In this document: in pieces, positions 1 to 7,264 of the stretch
Numbering within the stretch: the stretch's first letter is position 1
Layout of the letters: every line of letters begins with the position of its first letter
Assembly (NCBI GenBank): GCA_039767595.1
Contig: JBDNBY010000007.1
Coordinates: 1 to 8,982, forward strand
Length of the DNA: 8,982 bases
DNA from: JBDNBY01 sp039767595
Lineage (GTDB): Bacteria; Pseudomonadota; Alphaproteobacteria; Rhodobacterales; Rhodobacteraceae
Direction of reading: 5' to 3'
Notes under the pieces: model-generated
Told to the model about the DNA's origin: nothing
The model's input: only the letters and a program-made list of their open reading frames with translations
Databases searched by the model: none
Program-made: the position numbers and the translations under genes

Positions 1-1
1 A

Positions 2-196
2 CCTGTTCATAAAAATCCACGCCGCATCACACGCAATCACGTGATCGATGAAATGATCACCCGTGCCGTTGCGGGCGATGATGCTCTTTTTCACCAAGTG
101 ATGGACGAGCTGGCAAGCCCTTATAGCGACGCGCCGACCTGTTTGATCCCTGCCCCAGTGGAACGCCGGATTGAGCAAACCTTTTGCGGGACCTAG
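2..196 (+). CDS. selO: SelO/YdiU protein AMPylase, C-terminal fragment (5' end outside window)
   Basis: Frame 2 is open from the window edge to a TAG at 194-196 and gives 64 residues, the C-terminal end of a longer protein. The tail contains RNHVIDEMITRAVAGDD, then FHQVMDELASPY, and ends ERRIEQTFCGT. This matches how SelO (YdiU, UPF0061) proteins end: an arginine/asparagine-rich segment, a short helical stretch and a terminal TFCGT-like tail. SelO is a pseudokinase-fold enzyme that transfers AMP from ATP to protein hydroxyl groups, linked to redox stress responses. The Cys is third from the end, where eukaryotic SelO carries selenocysteine. The catalytic kinase-like domain lies outside the window, so activity cannot be judged. 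It converges on the amidase gene with a 65-bp gap. The identification rests on the tail only. Confidence 0.8.
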   Translation, partial: PVHKNPRRITRNHVIDEMITRAVAGDDALFHQVMDELASPYSDAPTCLIPAPVERRIEQTFCGT

Positions 197-258
197 GTTT
201 AAGACGGCCTCAACCGAGTGGGACTTCACTTAGCGGGTCATCATTAGGGCACCTAGGT
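191..258. repeat. Pair of ACCTAGGT palindromes bracketing the selO/amidase convergent gap
   Basis: The 8-bp palindrome ACCTAGGT occurs at 191-198, spanning the selO stop codon, and again at 251-258, just past the amidase stop. Because each copy is self-complementary, the two can also pair with each other over a 52-nt loop. No T-run follows either copy, so this is not a clear intrinsic terminator. A smaller AGTG/CACT stem lies between them near 221-234. It could be a weak bidirectional end signal or chance. Confidence 0.3.
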
Positions 259-261
259 ACG

Positions 262-1476
262 TTAATTTAGTCGAAGTTCGGATTTACTTTTGTCTTGGTT
301 AAACCATCCAATCAACCCTCGGGACAGTCCTTCGACAAATTGGGCGCGCCACTGGGCGTTCATGAGATTGTTTAAATCCTCAGGCGTCGAAAGAAATCCG
401 GCTTCGATCAAAATCGATGGAACTTGTGCGGATTTTAAGACAGAAAATCCCCCACTGCGCATTGGTTTGCGATTGACTTGGCCTGTTTCGGATAAAATGC
501 CGGCCAAGACAAATCGGGCCATCTCTTCGCTGCGTTGTTGGGCATCTTTGCGGGCAATATCCAACAAAGCCTCAACGACAACGTCATCTTGGCCAATAAA
601 ATCCATACCCGGTAAAACTTGGTTCGGTGCGTGACGCTCAGTGAGAAGCTGCGTTGCCGTGTCAAAGGCCTCATCCGCCAAGGTATAGACAGTTGTGCCA
701 TGCGCCACGCCCTGAGTGACTTTATCCGCATGTAATGAAATGAATGCGTCCGCTTGATTGACATGCGCGATGCTCACACGTTCCTCGAGTGAGACAAAAT
801 AATCCCCCTCGCGGGTTAAGATCACATCAAAAGCATCTGTTCTTAATAAGTAATCCCGCAATTCCATGGCAAGGGACAGCATTAAGTCGGCCTCTTTGAC
901 CTGATCGGTTGTTGCATTTTTGGCCAATGCACCTGAATCCGTGCCGCCGTGACCTGGGTCGATGACGATCAATGGGCGAGATGCTGTGTCGTCCGCTTCT
1001 GCGACGTTTTCAAAACCTTCGGATTGATCTGGGGTGTTTGGAATAATCTTTGCGGCAAACTCCTCTTGGCTTACGGGTTCCAATCGCACGAAGAGCTCGG
1101 CTTGTTGTGATTGCGGATCAACGCGTAAATCAGATTCGCGCAACGCCATCGCCTGATTTAAACTTAACACTAAAAAAGATCGCCCCGATGCGGTGCGCCC
1201 TGCATTGATAGCTTGGATGTGACGCTTGGGTGTGAGGGCGTCGGTGGCGTTTTCGGGCCAATTGACTTCGAAAAACTCAATAACGATGCGATTGGGCTGT
1301 TCTAAATAAATCACGCGATATGGCACGGCTTGGGACAGTGCCAAGGATAATGAGACGAACCCGCGCCGATCCTTAAGGTGCGAGGCGCTCGGATCCATCA
1401 ATGCAATGCCGCCTATGGGCGCCGCGTGGAGAGCACTGGCACAGCATAAAAAGAGTACGCTCACGATGTATTTCAT
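262..1476 (-). CDS. N-acetylmuramoyl-L-alanine amidase, AmiC type (AMIN + Amidase_3)
   Basis: Zinc-dependent periplasmic amidase that cuts the bond between N-acetylmuramic acid and the stem peptide, used in septal peptidoglycan splitting. From the ATG at 1476 it is 404 aa. Residues 1-18 form a signal peptide (MKYIVSVLFLCC, cut near ALHA/AP). An AMIN-like beta domain lies at about 37-132 and an acidic linker at about 140-168. The Amidase_3 domain covers about 169-394. The zinc and catalytic residues are visible: His176 in VIDPGHGG, Glu195 in KEADLML, His249 in SLHAD and Glu358 in ILIEAGFLS. A GTG nine bases upstream (1485) is also in frame. I chose the ATG because it forms a four-base ATGA overlap with the aminotransferase stop and has AAGGGTGG (1482-1489) five bases ahead. 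It is second in a two-gene unit, so translational coupling is likely. Confidence 0.93.
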   Translation of the reverse strand: MKYIVSVLFLCCASALHAAPIGGIALMDPSASHLKDRRGFVSLSLALSQAVPYRVIYLEQPNRIVIEFFEVNWPENATDALTPKRHIQAINAGRTASGRSFLVLSLNQAMALRESDLRVDPQSQQAELFVRLEPVSQEEFAAKIIPNTPDQSEGFENVAEADDTASRPLIVIDPGHGGTDSGALAKNATTDQVKEADLMLSLAMELRDYLLRTDAFDVILTREGDYFVSLEERVSIAHVNQADAFISLHADKVTQGVAHGTTVYTLADEAFDTATQLLTERHAPNQVLPGMDFIGQDDVVVEALLDIARKDAQQRSEEMARFVLAGILSETGQVNRKPMRSGGFSVLKSAQVPSILIEAGFLSTPEDLNNLMNAQWRAQFVEGLSRGLIGWFNQDKSKSELRLN

Positions 1477-2630
1477 ATCTGCCACCCTTGGATAAATTGT
1501 TTAAGGCGCGCACAGCCCTCGACAATATCGTTATGTGAACGCGCATAAGAAATGCGAATAGTGCTATGGCCGCGCAGAGGATCAAAATCCAATCCCGGCG
1601 TGATGGCAACGCCCGCATGCTCAAGGGCACGTGTGCAAAATTTAAGGCTATCTTGGGTATACGCACTGACATCAATGTAAAAGTAAAAGCCCCCATCGGG
1701 GGATGCAAACTCAGCAAGGCCAATGCGAGGCAACTCATTCAATAAATACGTTCGATTTGCAGCATAGACATGCAAATTCGCCTCAAGCTCATCTGTGCCA
1801 TCAAAGGCGTGCAAGGCCGCCAGTTGCGAGCTATGGGGCGCGCAGATAAACATATTCTGGGCGATCCGTTCGACATGGCGGATATGATCAGGGGGCACGA
1901 TCATCCAACCAATCCGCCACCCTGTCATTGAAAAATACTTTGAGAACGAATTGATCACATAACAATTGTCAGAGATTTCGAGCGCGCTGACGGATTTTTT
2001 CGAATATTCAAGCCCGTGATAAATCTCGTCCGATATGAATGAAACATTCTGATCATCGCAGGCCATCATCAATGGCTCTAGCTCAGCATGGCTAAGCATC
2101 GTCCCCGTTGGATTTGAAGGTGACGCCACCAATAGACCGTTCAAACCGTACTGCCCCAGATCACTGGGCTGTGGTTGAAAACCATGTTCGCGCTGCGTTG
2201 GGATATCGACCGCTTGATACCCCAAGGATTTGAGGATTTGCCGATAGGACGGATACCCAGGGGCCCCGATCCCAATACGCGCGCCATTGTCAAACAAGGC
2301 GCAAAACGTCAACGAAAACGCCGCACTTGATCCGGCCGTGACGACAACACGCTCAGGATCGAGGTCGAGACCATACCATTGTTGATACAAATCTGAAATG
2401 CGCCCCCGTAAATCAGGGCGTCCCAAGGCCACGGTGTACCCAAGGGCATCGGATCCAGCCATGGTTTGAGCCACGGCATGACGGGCGGAATGTGGGGCGG
2501 GTGTACTGGGCTGGCCGACCTCCATATGGATGATATGGCGGCCCTGCGCCTCCAGTTGGCGGGCCCGTTCCATCACATCCATAACAATAAATGGCGAAAC
2601 ATTGCCGCGCTCTGATTTCAGCATGGTCAT
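1473..2630 (-). CDS. Pyridoxal-phosphate-dependent class I/II aminotransferase
   Basis: Fold-type I aminotransferase, about 385 aa, the usual family length. Residues numbered from the upstream GTG at 2636: SPSNPTG around Asn175, ISDEIYHG with Asp203 binding the PLP ring nitrogen, SFSKYFSMTGWRIGW with Lys233 as the Schiff-base lysine, and Arg361 in STIRISYA contacting the substrate carboxylate. The HIIHMEVGQPSTPAP segment is typical of the AspC/AlaT-like subgroup. Amino-acid transamination in the cytoplasm is therefore expected, but the substrate cannot be read from sequence. Three in-frame starts exist: GTG 2636, ATG 2630 and ATG 2624. None has a strong Shine-Dalgarno. I give 2630 because GAG sits five bases ahead, but 2624 is equally credible because it begins right before the conserved SPFIVMDVM region. 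Its stop overlaps the amidase start, and it diverges from the M48 protease gene. Confidence 0.9.
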   Translation of the reverse strand: MTMLKSERGNVSPFIVMDVMERARQLEAQGRHIIHMEVGQPSTPAPHSARHAVAQTMAGSDALGYTVALGRPDLRGRISDLYQQWYGLDLDPERVVVTAGSSAAFSLTFCALFDNGARIGIGAPGYPSYRQILKSLGYQAVDIPTQREHGFQPQPSDLGQYGLNGLLVASPSNPTGTMLSHAELEPLMMACDDQNVSFISDEIYHGLEYSKKSVSALEISDNCYVINSFSKYFSMTGWRIGWMIVPPDHIRHVERIAQNMFICAPHSSQLAALHAFDGTDELEANLHVYAANRTYLLNELPRIGLAEFASPDGGFYFYIDVSAYTQDSLKFCTRALEHAGVAITPGLDFDPLRGHSTIRISYARSHNDIVEGCARLKQFIQGWQI

Positions 2631-2650
2631 ACCCACTCATTTTTGCCACT

Positions 2651-2669
2651 GTACATGTCATCGTTGTAC
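2651..2669. promoter_or_regulatory. Inverted repeat in the 49-bp divergent gap
   Basis: GTACA (2651-2655) and TGTAC (2665-2669) are perfect inverted arms separated by nine bases, centred in the gap between the divergent aminotransferase and M48 protease genes. The arm centres are 14 bp apart. The position suits an operator acting on both genes. The gap is too short for two complete promoters with leaders, so at least one promoter probably lies inside the opposite gene. Five-base arms can occur by chance. Confidence 0.25.
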
Positions 2670-2679
2670 GAGAGGTCAA

Positions 2680-3999
2680 ATGAACATTCTAGTTAAATTC
2701 ATACTCACCTGCGTGATAAGTGGTCTCTCGCTGAGTTTTGCTGGTAAAGCTCAGGCTATTTCAATTTTGCGAGATGCTGAAATGGAGTATGCCATGGATG
2801 TGCTGGCGCGGCCGATATTGCAAGCGGCCGGTCTGCCGGCTGCACAATATCAGATATTCATAGTTGTCGACAGTTCATTGAATGCATTCGTCTTTTCGGG
2901 AAAATACATCTTTATTCACAAGGGCCTCATTCAACGAATTGAGCGCCCTGACATGTTACAGGCTGTTCTAGCGCATGAAACGGCGCATTTGGCCGCACAG
3001 CATTCTGTGACGCGCAGCCTTGCCTTAGGCGGGGCCAAACGCGGTGCGGCGGCGGGGCTTGTTTTGGCGGCGCTGGTCGAAATCCTCTCAAATGGGGATA
3101 GCGATGGTGCGGGTGTCGGCTTGGCGCTCGGGACACAATCGGCGGCGCAGCGCGGTTTTTTTGGCCATACGCGCGGCGAAGAGACAATAGCAGATGAATG
3201 GGGTGCGCAATATTTGCGCCGCGCTGGTGTGCCTTTGAAAGGGATTGTCGATGTTATGCGTATTTTTGAAGGGCAAGAGGCCCTCTCGCATCAACATCAA
3301 GATGCCTATACGCGGACGCATCCCCTATCGCGGGATCGGGTGACGCGCATGCTGGCCCTGTCTGACTCACTCGGCGATGTCGCGGAAAATAGCCCCACGG
3401 CCATTTATTGGTTTGACCGGCTTCGCGCGGCTTTGCGCGCCTATGATCGTCAAACCCTACCCAAAGGGTTACAGCCCGATGCCGAGGCGCTCTACAACGC
3501 GATGCGTGCGCACCGTGCGGGTCAAACCGACAAGGCGATTACATTGGCCCGACAGGTTTTGGCGCGGCGACCAAATGATGCGCTCATCCATGCGCGATTG
3601 GGGGAGTTCTATCTTGTGGCGGGGCGTGCTTCAGAGGCGCTACGATCCTATGAACAGGCCCTTGCACATGACCGCGATAGTTTGATTTTGCATGGCGCGG
3701 GCCGTGCGGCCTTTGCCGCTGGCAGCCCCAAGTCCGCCCTGAAATATTTCCAAGCGGCTAGCAAAGACGACTGGTTTAACGCCCGCCTGTTGCAAGATAT
3801 GTCCCTTGCCTATGGGCAATTGGGGCAAACTGGATTGGCCGCGCTCTACTCCGCCGAGCGTTATGCCGTCCAAGGGCGCGCCAAAGATGCGGTTATTCAA
3901 GCCAAACAAGCGCAAAATCGCCTTTCCAAAGGGTCGCCCGCATGGCATCTTGCGCAAGATATCCTAGATCTGAACAAAGCAATCCAAAAGAAAAAATAG
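2680..3999 (+). CDS. Periplasmic M48 family metalloprotease with TPR region (BepA-like)
   Basis: Zinc endopeptidase of the M48 family with a C-terminal tetratricopeptide region, the architecture of BepA (YfgC), which degrades or assists misassembled outer-membrane proteins. It has 439 aa from the ATG at 2680, preceded by AGAGG at 2671-2675. Residues 1-26 are a signal peptide (MNILVKFILTCVISG, cut near AQA). The active site HETAH is residues 99-103, with Glu168 of EETIAD as third zinc ligand. The THP at 213-215 matches the conserved histidine region that gates the active site in BepA. TPR-like helical repeats run from about 265 to 400 and the tail is lysine-rich (KKK). The reading frame stays open upstream to 2530, but that part is antisense to the aminotransferase and lacks a signal peptide, so it was not used. 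Probably cotranscribed with the DsbA-like gene 8 nt downstream. Confidence 0.92.
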   Translation: MNILVKFILTCVISGLSLSFAGKAQAISILRDAEMEYAMDVLARPILQAAGLPAAQYQIFIVVDSSLNAFVFSGKYIFIHKGLIQRIERPDMLQAVLAHETAHLAAQHSVTRSLALGGAKRGAAAGLVLAALVEILSNGDSDGAGVGLALGTQSAAQRGFFGHTRGEETIADEWGAQYLRRAGVPLKGIVDVMRIFEGQEALSHQHQDAYTRTHPLSRDRVTRMLALSDSLGDVAENSPTAIYWFDRLRAALRAYDRQTLPKGLQPDAEALYNAMRAHRAGQTDKAITLARQVLARRPNDALIHARLGEFYLVAGRASEALRSYEQALAHDRDSLILHGAGRAAFAAGSPKSALKYFQAASKDDWFNARLLQDMSLAYGQLGQTGLAALYSAERYAVQGRAKDAVIQAKQAQNRLSKGSPAWHLAQDILDLNKAIQKKK

Positions 4000-4007
4000 A
4001 GGAATTC

Positions 4008-4766
4008 ATGTACTCACACCTTCGTCTTTTAACTGCGGCAGCGGCCCTTTGTTTTAGCGTGGCCACGATGGGCATTGCCGGCATGTTTGATAATCTCTCG
4101 CCCGAGGATCGCGCCGCGCTGCGCGATGAGATCCGCTCATACCTCCTTGAAAACCCAGCTGTCCTTTTTGAGGCGGTGGATATCTACGAAGAGCAACAGC
4201 GCTCGGCCCAATTGAACCAAGACGAGGATTTGATCCGCGCAAATTATCAAGACATTTTCAACGATGGTCAATCGCTCGTTCTTGGTAATCCAGATGGCGA
4301 TGTTCTTTTGGTGGAATTTACAGATTATAAATGCAGCTTTTGTAAAAAGGCTTTGATGGCCGTTGCAGGTTTAATTGAGCGCGATCCACAAGTTGGCGTG
4401 ATCATCAAAGAGCTGCCTGTCTTGGGACAAGAAAGTGTGGTCGCGGCGCGGTTCGCCGTAGCGGCGCGGCGCGTGAACCCTGATCTATACCCAATTCTGC
4501 ATCAACGGATCATGAGCTTTTCCGGCCCATTGAATGAAGCCAGCCTTGGCCGCATCGCCCAAGATGTGGGATATGACCTAGACGCCGTCAAAGCAGAAGA
4601 AGCCAACCCCGAAGTCATGCAGCATTTGCAAGAGACCCGCCTTTTGGCCGAGCGTCTTGGCATTCAAGGCACACCCGGGTTTGTGACGCCAAATCGCGTG
4701 TTGCGCGGCTACCTTGAAGATGCACAAATAGCCGCTGTGGTTGCTGAGCTGCGCGCAGCACCATAA
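4008..4766 (+). CDS. DsbA family thiol-disulfide protein
   Basis: Exported thioredoxin-fold protein of 252 aa. Residues 1-24 are a signal peptide (MYSHLRLLTAAAALC, cut near IAG). A charged helical N-terminal segment with EIRSYLLENPAVLFEA covers about 30-85; it resembles the N-terminal region of Com1/ScsC-type DsbA relatives, which can mediate oligomerisation. The redox motif is FTDYKCSFCKKA with Cys109 and Cys112, and the cis-proline loop is GIQGTPGFV (Thr222-Pro223). Apart from Cys15 in the signal peptide, these are the only cysteines. The start is set by AGAGGA at 3998-4003, which overlaps the upstream stop; the 8-nt gap suggests coexpression with the M48 protease. It may act as disulfide oxidase or isomerase; the CSFC dipeptide does not decide this. 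No DsbB or DsbD partner is in the window. An in-frame upstream ATG at 3942 lies inside the protease gene and is rejected. Confidence 0.9.
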   Translation: MYSHLRLLTAAAALCFSVATMGIAGMFDNLSPEDRAALRDEIRSYLLENPAVLFEAVDIYEEQQRSAQLNQDEDLIRANYQDIFNDGQSLVLGNPDGDVLLVEFTDYKCSFCKKALMAVAGLIERDPQVGVIIKELPVLGQESVVAARFAVAARRVNPDLYPILHQRIMSFSGPLNEASLGRIAQDVGYDLDAVKAEEANPEVMQHLQETRLLAERLGIQGTPGFVTPNRVLRGYLEDAQIAAVVAELRAAP

Positions 4767-4771
4767 CAGAA

Positions 4772-5896
4772 TTATTGCGCGTCGCCAGTATTTTGCAGGT
4801 CCAGCTCGGCGGCGCGTTTTTCCACTTGGTCAACGATGTGATCCACCATCTCATCGTTGTTCAACTTGTGGCTTTGCTTGCCCGCCAGATAGACCATCCC
4901 CGACCCTGCCCCGCCGCCAGTAAAGCCGACATCGGTCATCAACGCCTCGCCTGGTCCATTGACCACGCAGCCAATGATAGACAGGCTCATCGGCGTTTTG
5001 ATGTGTTCTAACCGGTGCTCTAATTTTTCAACGGTTTTGATCACATCAAATCCTTGGCGTGCACAGCTTGGGCAAGAGATGATATTGACCCCGCGATGGC
5101 GTAGCCCAAGCGATTTGAGCATTTCAAAGCCAACTTTGACCTCTTCAGTAGGATCCGCCGATAGGCTCACACGAAGAGTATCGCCAATGCCCGCCCACAG
5201 CAGTGCCCCCATCCCAATCGAGGATTTGATCGTTCCAGAGGTTTTGCCGCCTGCCTCGGTGATCCCAAGGTGAATAGGCGCATCGGTGGCTTCGGCCAAC
5301 GAATGATAGGCCGCGGATGCGAGAAAGACATCGGATGCTTTGACCGAGATTTTAAATTCGTGAAAATCGTGATCCTCAAGAATTTTAATATGATCAAGCG
5401 CCGACTCGACCATCGCCTCGGGGCACGGTTCGGCATATTTATCCAATAGATGTTTTTCCAAGGATCCGGCGTTCACACCAATACGGATGGCGCAATTGTA
5501 ATCTTTGGCGGCTTGTATCACCTCTTTGACACGCTCTGCGCTGCCGATATTGCCGGGATTGATCCGCAGACAAGCGGCACCCGCTTTGGCGGATTCGATG
5601 GCGCGTTTGTAGTGGAAATGAATGTCGGCGACGATTGGCACGCTCACTTGTGGAATGATCTGCGCCAATGCGATTGAAGAAGCCTCATCCGGTACAGATA
5701 CACGCACGATATCGGCGCCGGCCTCTTCACAGGCTTTGATCTGTGCTACAGTGGCGGCCACGTCTGTGGTCAGCGTGTTGGTCATCGTTTGCACAGAGAT
5801 CGGTGCATCGCCCCCCACAGCGACAGAGCCGACTTGAATTTTGCGGCTCTTGCGGCGATCAATTTGGCGCCATGGGCGGTGGGCATGTAATGACAT
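4772..5896 (-). CDS. ispG: 4-hydroxy-3-methylbut-2-enyl diphosphate synthase (IspG/GcpE)
   Basis: Penultimate enzyme of the MEP isoprenoid pathway. It converts 2-C-methyl-erythritol 2,4-cyclodiphosphate to HMBPP using a [4Fe-4S] cluster and reducing equivalents. The 374 aa match the short bacterial two-domain form. An N-terminal TIM barrel (about 15-260) contains GGDAPISVQTMTNT, RVSVPD and ADIHFHY. The C-terminal cluster domain has Cys275 and Cys278 in SCPSCARQG and Cys310 in GCVVNGPGE, with Glu317 as the conserved cluster-proximal acid. The ATG at 5896 follows TAGGAA (5903-5908) at six bases. It is the last gene of the hemA, RodZ-like, ispG run, 50 nt after the RodZ-like stop; the rodZ-ispG order is also found in E. 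coli. It converges on the DsbA-like gene with 5 bp between stops. Confidence 0.97.
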   Translation of the reverse strand: MSLHAHRPWRQIDRRKSRKIQVGSVAVGGDAPISVQTMTNTLTTDVAATVAQIKACEEAGADIVRVSVPDEASSIALAQIIPQVSVPIVADIHFHYKRAIESAKAGAACLRINPGNIGSAERVKEVIQAAKDYNCAIRIGVNAGSLEKHLLDKYAEPCPEAMVESALDHIKILEDHDFHEFKISVKASDVFLASAAYHSLAEATDAPIHLGITEAGGKTSGTIKSSIGMGALLWAGIGDTLRVSLSADPTEEVKVGFEMLKSLGLRHRGVNIISCPSCARQGFDVIKTVEKLEHRLEHIKTPMSLSIIGCVVNGPGEALMTDVGFTGGGAGSGMVYLAGKQSHKLNNDEMVDHIVDQVEKRAAELDLQNTGDAQ

Positions 5897-5909
5897 TTGG
5901 GGTTCCTAT

Positions 5910-5920
5910 CTCAGGCTGAG
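5910..5920 (-). other. Small palindrome next to the ispG ribosome binding site
   Basis: CTCAGGCTGAG is an odd-centred perfect palindrome with five-base arms. In the ispG message it would form a short hairpin ending two bases before the Shine-Dalgarno TAGGAA. It might modestly affect translation initiation of ispG, but the stem is short and this is unproven. Confidence 0.25.
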
Positions 5921-5946
5921 TCTTGGGCCATCAGATATGTCGCCCA

Positions 5947-7212
5947 TTAGTCGTCTTGATCTTTGGATACCATTAGGTTGGCCAAACGTGCAACATCTTC
6001 GTTCGTTGCAGTGAGATCGACGGGTTCAAATTCAGCTTCGATCACGTCAATGGCCATGGTGACGTTTTTTACGGCTGTCGTGCCTTTGCCCAATGGACCG
6101 TACGCTTTATTGCCAACTTGGAAATAGACATACCCGCTCATCCCAGCGCGCAGGCTTGGCGGCGTCTCGAGACTTGGGAGCTCGTATGTCTCGCCGCTTT
6201 GCATAATTTTCTCAATCAGAACTGTCCCCTCGTTCGAAGTGACACGCACCCAAGCTGGCTTAAGCGCAACAAGCTTAACCGTTTTGGGGGCCTCTTCAAT
6301 CACCTGAGGCAAAGAGGAGCTGTTTTGCTCTAGAGAATCAGCGTTCGTGCCGGCAAGTAGATCTGATTTGTTCAACATCACGTTTTGAGGGCGCGACACA
6401 TCCATGGCAGGAATGCCTGTAGGGGTCGAATAGGCACCAATATCCATAGGATTAAGTGAGGAAATCGGTGCATCACGAGCTACTACAACGGGAATGTCCA
6501 AGGCCTGAGGTTCATAAAATCGATCAAGCGTCGTCGCAGCATCATCTGATGTCTCGTTGATCGCAGCCTGCGAGCTGTCCATGATTTGGCCCATGTCAAA
6601 ATCTGCGAGGGCAATTGGCGGTTCTTCGACGGGGACGATCCGCACTTGTTGTACTTCTTTAAACAAGGCAACGGCACCATAGCCGATCAACACGACAAGG
6701 CCGACCAACACAGCGACCGACCCCAAGGCCGCAGCATCGAGGCGTGACAACACCCCATCGGGCTGCACTGTCTTGGACAAAGGCGTTAAAATTTGCATAT
6801 CTCGGTTGATTGCAACGGATGTTCTAAGTGACTTTTTGCTTGCTTTGCGTGCAAAATTATCGCGGCCGGTTTTTGCAGACTGCAGGGCAAATCCGCTTTC
6901 TTTGCAAAACGCTTCCAATGTATGCTCCGGATCGAGGCCAAGATACCGTGCGTAGGATTTGACGTAACCAGAGATGAATGCGGCGGCCTTAAATTGAGAG
7001 GCGTCAGCGTTTTCAATTGCAATAAGATATTCTGCAGAGATCCGAAGATCGCGTTGCACATCAAGGAGCGACTTCCCTAAAGTCGCACGCTCTCCACGCA
7101 TGATATCACCAAGTGATACATCCTCATCGCCAAACTGGATTGGAGCGTTGATTTGTGTGCTCACCTCTTGCGCCTCTATGCTTTCTGTAGACGTTAAACG
7201 CCGATTCCCCAC
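5947..7212 (-). CDS. RodZ-like helix-turn-helix membrane protein (HTH_25 + DUF4115)
   Basis: Single-pass inner-membrane protein of 421 aa with RodZ architecture. In E. coli RodZ the cytoplasmic HTH binds MreB and supports rod shape. The HTH domain is about 33-105: GDIMRGERATLGKSLLDVQR, DLRISAEYLIAIEN and ISGYVKSYARYLGL. A basic stretch at 117-131 (RDNFARKASKKSLR) precedes one membrane helix at about 162-184 (GSVAVLVGLVVLIGYGAVAL). A long low-complexity periplasmic linker (about 195-305) leads to a DUF4115 domain at about 312-388 (KPAWVRVTSNEG, GPLGKGTT). The start is uncertain. GTG at 7212 is the first possible one because TAA lies nine bases upstream, but it has no clear Shine-Dalgarno. An internal GTG at 7164 has AGAGG eight bases ahead and would keep the HTH intact. 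I keep 7212 because the MGNRR beginning resembles related proteins as I recall them. Confidence 0.88.
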   Translation of the reverse strand: MGNRRLTSTESIEAQEVSTQINAPIQFGDEDVSLGDIMRGERATLGKSLLDVQRDLRISAEYLIAIENADASQFKAAAFISGYVKSYARYLGLDPEHTLEAFCKESGFALQSAKTGRDNFARKASKKSLRTSVAINRDMQILTPLSKTVQPDGVLSRLDAAALGSVAVLVGLVVLIGYGAVALFKEVQQVRIVPVEEPPIALADFDMGQIMDSSQAAINETSDDAATTLDRFYEPQALDIPVVVARDAPISSLNPMDIGAYSTPTGIPAMDVSRPQNVMLNKSDLLAGTNADSLEQNSSSLPQVIEEAPKTVKLVALKPAWVRVTSNEGTVLIEKIMQSGETYELPSLETPPSLRAGMSGYVYFQVGNKAYGPLGKGTTAVKNVTMAIDVIEAEFEPVDLTATNEDVARLANLMVSKDQDD

Positions 7213-7213
7213 G

Positions 7214-7225
7214 CTACTTTAGTAG
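7214..7225. promoter_or_regulatory. Palindrome abutting the RodZ-like start codon
   Basis: CTACTTTAGTAG consists of perfect five-base inverted arms around TT and lies one base upstream of the GTG at 7212, where a Shine-Dalgarno would be expected. As RNA it could fold only with strain over a two-base loop; as DNA it could bind a small dimeric regulator. If the real start is the GTG at 7164, this element would sit in the leader instead. Confidence 0.3.
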
Positions 7226-7235
7226 GTTTTGCAAA

Positions 7236-7249
7236 AAGAATCTATTCTT
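7236..7249 (-). terminator. Possible weak stem-loop between hemA and the RodZ-like gene
   Basis: In the hemA sense strand, AAGAAT and ATTCTT form inverted arms separated by two bases and followed at once by TTT, starting 15 nt after the hemA stop. GGTTT and AAACC segments further out can close an outer stem. The stem is almost all A-T, so it is a poor intrinsic terminator; attenuation or a processing site are alternatives. Partial read-through into the RodZ-like gene remains likely. Confidence 0.25.
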
Positions 7250-7264
7250 AATCAAGGGGAAACC

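Noticed and set aside
2530..2679. N-terminal extension of the M48 protease frame
   Set aside because: It is antisense to the aminotransferase N-terminus, would bury the signal peptide, and a good Shine-Dalgarno precedes the ATG at 2680.
3942..4007. N-terminal extension of the DsbA-like frame
   Set aside because: It overlaps the protease C-terminus and would mask the signal peptide; AGAGGA supports the ATG at 4008.
4739..4762. GC-rich stem around GCTGCGCGCAGC at the end of the DsbA-like gene as a bidirectional terminator
   Set aside because: It lies inside the coding sequence and no T-run follows on either strand; it may be only a GC-rich coding palindrome.
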